The notes under the pieces: generated by a model
Told to the model about the DNA's origin: nothing
The model's input: the letters and a program-made list of their open reading frames with translations, nothing else
The model's database searches: none
Shown here: in pieces, positions 59,973 to 61,463 of the stretch
How positions within the stretch are numbered: position 1 is the stretch's first letter
How the letters are laid out: each line of letters begins with the position of its first letter
Made by a program: the position numbers and the translations under genes
DNA from: Candidatus Peregrinibacteria bacterium
GTDB lineage: Bacteria; Patescibacteriota; Gracilibacteria; CAIRYL01
NCBI GenBank assembly: GCA_016220175.1
Contig: JACRHZ010000011.1
Coordinates: 1-61,463 of the forward strand
Direction: 5' to 3'
DNA length: 61,463 nucleotides

Positions 59973-61286
59973 TCATTTTCCATTTTTCATTTTACATTGA
60001 GAAACCCCCTCTCCTACCTCATTCACGGGTCCGGCACCAATTGTTAAAATCACATCACCTGCTTTCGTTTCCGCATTCAAGATTTCAATTGTTTTTTCAT
60101 AACTTTCTGAATATCTCACGCGCTGGTCTGATCGTAAATTTTTGGCGATTTCTTCCACAAGTATTTGCGGAGAGACCTTTTTCACGTCTTTTTCAGAATC
60201 TCTGACGCGATAAATTCCGGGAATGAGAATTTCATCGACATCAGGAAAACTTTTTCCAAATTCTTCGAGAAATGTGAATGTTCGAGAATATTGATGTGGT
60301 TCAAACACAATCCATTTTTTTCGATTCGGAAATTTTTCTTTGAGCGCTGAAAGCGTCGCTCGTATTTCTGTCGGATGATGTCCATAATCATCAATCACTA
60401 AAATTCCATTTTTTTCTCCTTTCTCTTCAAATCTCCTCCACGAACCGCGATACGCGCCGAGGCTTTTTTTGGCAATTTCGAGATCAAGCTCAAGCACAGA
60501 AAAAAGCGCGAGTACTTTTGACGCATTTTGCCGATTATGATTCCCTGGAATTTTCATTTCGGGAACGGCGTCAAGAAATTTTGATGCATCGATTTGTGTA
60601 TATGTACGATTTCCATAAAGGCGCGACGGCGCCGTCGCGCCTTCCGAAGACAAAATTACCACTCCATCCGCAGACAATTTCGCAAGAAATTTTCGAAATC
60701 CCTCATCATATCTCTCCTTCGTTTTATAATAATCGAGATGATCGGAATCAATACTCGTGAGTACAATGATATTCGGATGGAGATGCAAAAATGATTCCCG
60801 ATATTCACATGCTTCTACAATAAGAATATTGCTTTTTCCGATGCGGAAATTCTTTTTTCCCCATTCAAAAACTTTTGTTCCAAGAAGAACGTTTGGGCGA
60901 AAACCTACCGCTTCAAGGGCAAGTGCCGTCATTGCGGTGGTCGTACTTTTCCCATGCGTTCCGGCAATAGCAATCGTGAAATAGTCTCTGGAAATTTCTC
61001 CGAGTTTTTCAAAATATGATTTTTGGGGAATTTTTCTTTTTGCCGCTTCTCTTCGTTCCGGATTTTCTGGAGGAACTGCTTCAGTGTAGATGAGTTCAGA
61101 AATATCATGTGGAAGATTCTCCGCTTTTTGTTCTCGAGAAACAGAAATTCCTGATGCTTCGAGATCGTGCAGAATTTCTGAGTCGGACTGATCACTTCCA
61201 GACACATTTACACCGTGCTGATGGAGAAATTGTGCAAGCGCACTCATCCCAATACCGCCGATGCCGGAAAAGAAAAGACTTGCCAC
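59973..61286 (-). CDS. murC: UDP-N-acetylmuramate-L-alanine ligase
   Basis: A 437-residue Mur ligase. SGIGGIGMSALA (UDP-binding), AGTHGKSTTT (109-117, P-loop), IVEACEYRESFL, GNHNRQNASK and DDYGHHPTEI are family blocks. It adds L-alanine to UDP-MurNAc, so the cell appears to make peptidoglycan precursors. Translation starts at GTG (61284-61286). A palindrome encodes GATAPSR at 216-222 in a loop of the central domain. The C-terminus carries an unusual tail, VSQCKMKNGK. Confidence 0.95.
   Translation of the reverse strand: MASLFFSGIGGIGMSALAQFLHQHGVNVSGSDQSDSEILHDLEASGISVSREQKAENLPHDISELIYTEAVPPENPERREAAKRKIPQKSYFEKLGEISRDYFTIAIAGTHGKSTTTAMTALALEAVGFRPNVLLGTKVFEWGKKNFRIGKSNILIVEACEYRESFLHLHPNIIVLTSIDSDHLDYYKTKERYDEGFRKFLAKLSADGVVILSSEGATAPSRLYGNRTYTQIDASKFLDAVPEMKIPGNHNRQNASKVLALFSVLELDLEIAKKSLGAYRGSWRRFEEKGEKNGILVIDDYGHHPTEIRATLSALKEKFPNRKKWIVFEPHQYSRTFTFLEEFGKSFPDVDEILIPGIYRVRDSEKDVKKVSPQILVEEIAKNLRSDQRVRYSESYEKTIEILNAETKAGDVILTIGAGPVNEVGEGVSQCKMKNGK
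60620..60641. repeat. Palindromic mini-element B, copy 2, in frame in murC
   Basis: Arms GGCGCGACGGC and GCCGTCGCGCC, 22 bp with no loop. The inner 20 bp are identical to the element at the rfbB stop. Read in the murC frame it encodes GATAPSR. Confidence 0.88.
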
Positions 61287-61312
61287 GATGCATTTAGAAT
61301 GAAAGCGCTGAC

Positions 61313-61342
61313 ATTATAGAATAAAATGGCTTTGTTGCACAA
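61313..61342 (-). promoter_or_regulatory. Hybrid promoter of murC made by the IS end
   Basis: Read on the minus strand: consensus -10 TATAAT (61313-61318), an 18-nt spacer and -35 TTGTGC (61337-61342). The -35 lies within the left end of the IS5-type element, which begins at 61328, while the -10 lies in the native sequence. Start near 61306, 20 nt before the GTG. Confidence 0.5.
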
Positions 61343-61463
61343 ATAAATTGTACGGGAATAGGAGTATGTCTAAGATGAGGAGGAACAATAACCTCTTTCA
61401 AAATGAAAAAGAAATCCTCACTTAGACAGAGATATCGTATCGCAAATTGGAAAGAGTACAATA
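61328..61463 (+). mobile_element. IS5/IS903-type insertion sequence, left end (cut by window edge)
   Basis: GGCTTTGTTGCACAAATAAA at 61328 matches the terminal repeat of the IS903 group (GGCTTTGTTGAATAAA). The transposase start follows at 61403. The element runs off the window. It is inserted 41 nt upstream of murC. Confidence 0.8.
61403..61463 (+). CDS. IS5-family transposase, N-terminal fragment
   Basis: The first 20 residues, MKKKSSLRQRYRIANWKEYN, match the start of IS5/IS903-group DDE transposases (xRYRVxNWxEYNxAL). An AGGAGG lies at 61378-61383, 19 nt before the ATG, which is farther than usual. The rest, including the DDE residues, is outside the window. Confidence 0.82.
   Translation, partial: MKKKSSLRQRYRIANWKEYN

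Noticed and set aside
2241-60641. CRISPR array
   Set aside because: The repeated palindromes are dispersed singly and have no regular spacers; no cas genes are visible.
61366-61425. Short frame MSKMRRNNNLFQ at the right IS
   Set aside because: It stops after 19 codons and overlaps the transposase start in another frame; no support as a gene.

Overview
The window looks like a contig from a Candidate Phyla Radiation (Patescibacteria) bacterium, possibly related to Peregrinibacteria. It is clearly AT-rich, with short intergenic gaps and many 4-nt ATGA overlaps. It carries families common in that radiation: a PrgI plus TraC-like pair, a Cys-rich multi-zinc-ribbon protein, several toxin-antitoxin pairs, a PP2C-like membrane propeller protein and a nucleotidyltransferase of CPR type. 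TGA works as a stop in many genes (vapB, trpB, the HAD fragment), so the UGA=Gly code of Gracilibacteria and Absconditabacteria is excluded. The lineage is an inference from gene content; no 16S gene is present. Both edges lie inside insertion sequences: the 3' end of an IS30-type transposase on the left and the 5' end of an IS5-type transposase on the right. This explains why the contig stops there.

Layout. 1-2.3 kb: IS30 remnant, a lipoprotein and two divergent toxin-antitoxin operons (YafQ/RelB type and VapBC). 2.3-9 kb: Cys-rich zinc-ribbon protein, sortase, membrane protein, FdtA-like sugar isomerase, NIF3 protein, a split HAD phosphatase and a lipoprotein. 9-16 kb: tRNA-Cys, tRNA-Leu, methyltransferase, hicBA coupled to an orphan trpB, a membrane protein, a TraC-like/PrgI pair and a CapA protein. 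16-22.7 kb: nucleotidyltransferase, YidC, a tandem-OB SSB, an RlmD-type rRNA methyltransferase, a lipoprotein and an M20 peptidase. 22.7-29.5 kb: a T-box leader, threonine synthase fused to a LeuA regulatory domain, RidA, and an isoleucyl-tRNA synthetase with a histidine-phosphatase domain inserted in it. 29.5-35 kb: hypothetical proteins, a fourth toxin-antitoxin pair, a tRNA(CAU) and a broken tRNA copy beside it, FTR1, RdgB and RfbB. 35-48 kb: PriA, Map, a REP-associated transposase, archaeal-type TIM, GyrA, PP2C/propeller protein, RbfA, Fmt and a Rel protein. 48-57 kb: rpsG, rpsL, rpoC, ssb and rpoB. 57-61 kb: MscS-like protein, a split agmatine-deiminase-like enzyme and MurC.

Two themes stand out. 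First, short palindromic elements are scattered through the window and several sit in frame inside housekeeping genes. One 29-bp palindrome occurs three times and encodes the same peptide (RDKAMPCLY) in both IleRS and PriA. Related or other palindromes lie in frame in PriA (a second one), MurC, RdgB (two) and the REP-associated transposase itself, supply the stop codon of rfbB, and interrupt a tRNA copy. Second, the thr-ridA-ileS block combines an RNA tRNA-sensing switch, an allosteric-domain fusion and a phosphatase-synthetase fusion, which suggests layered amino-acid control.
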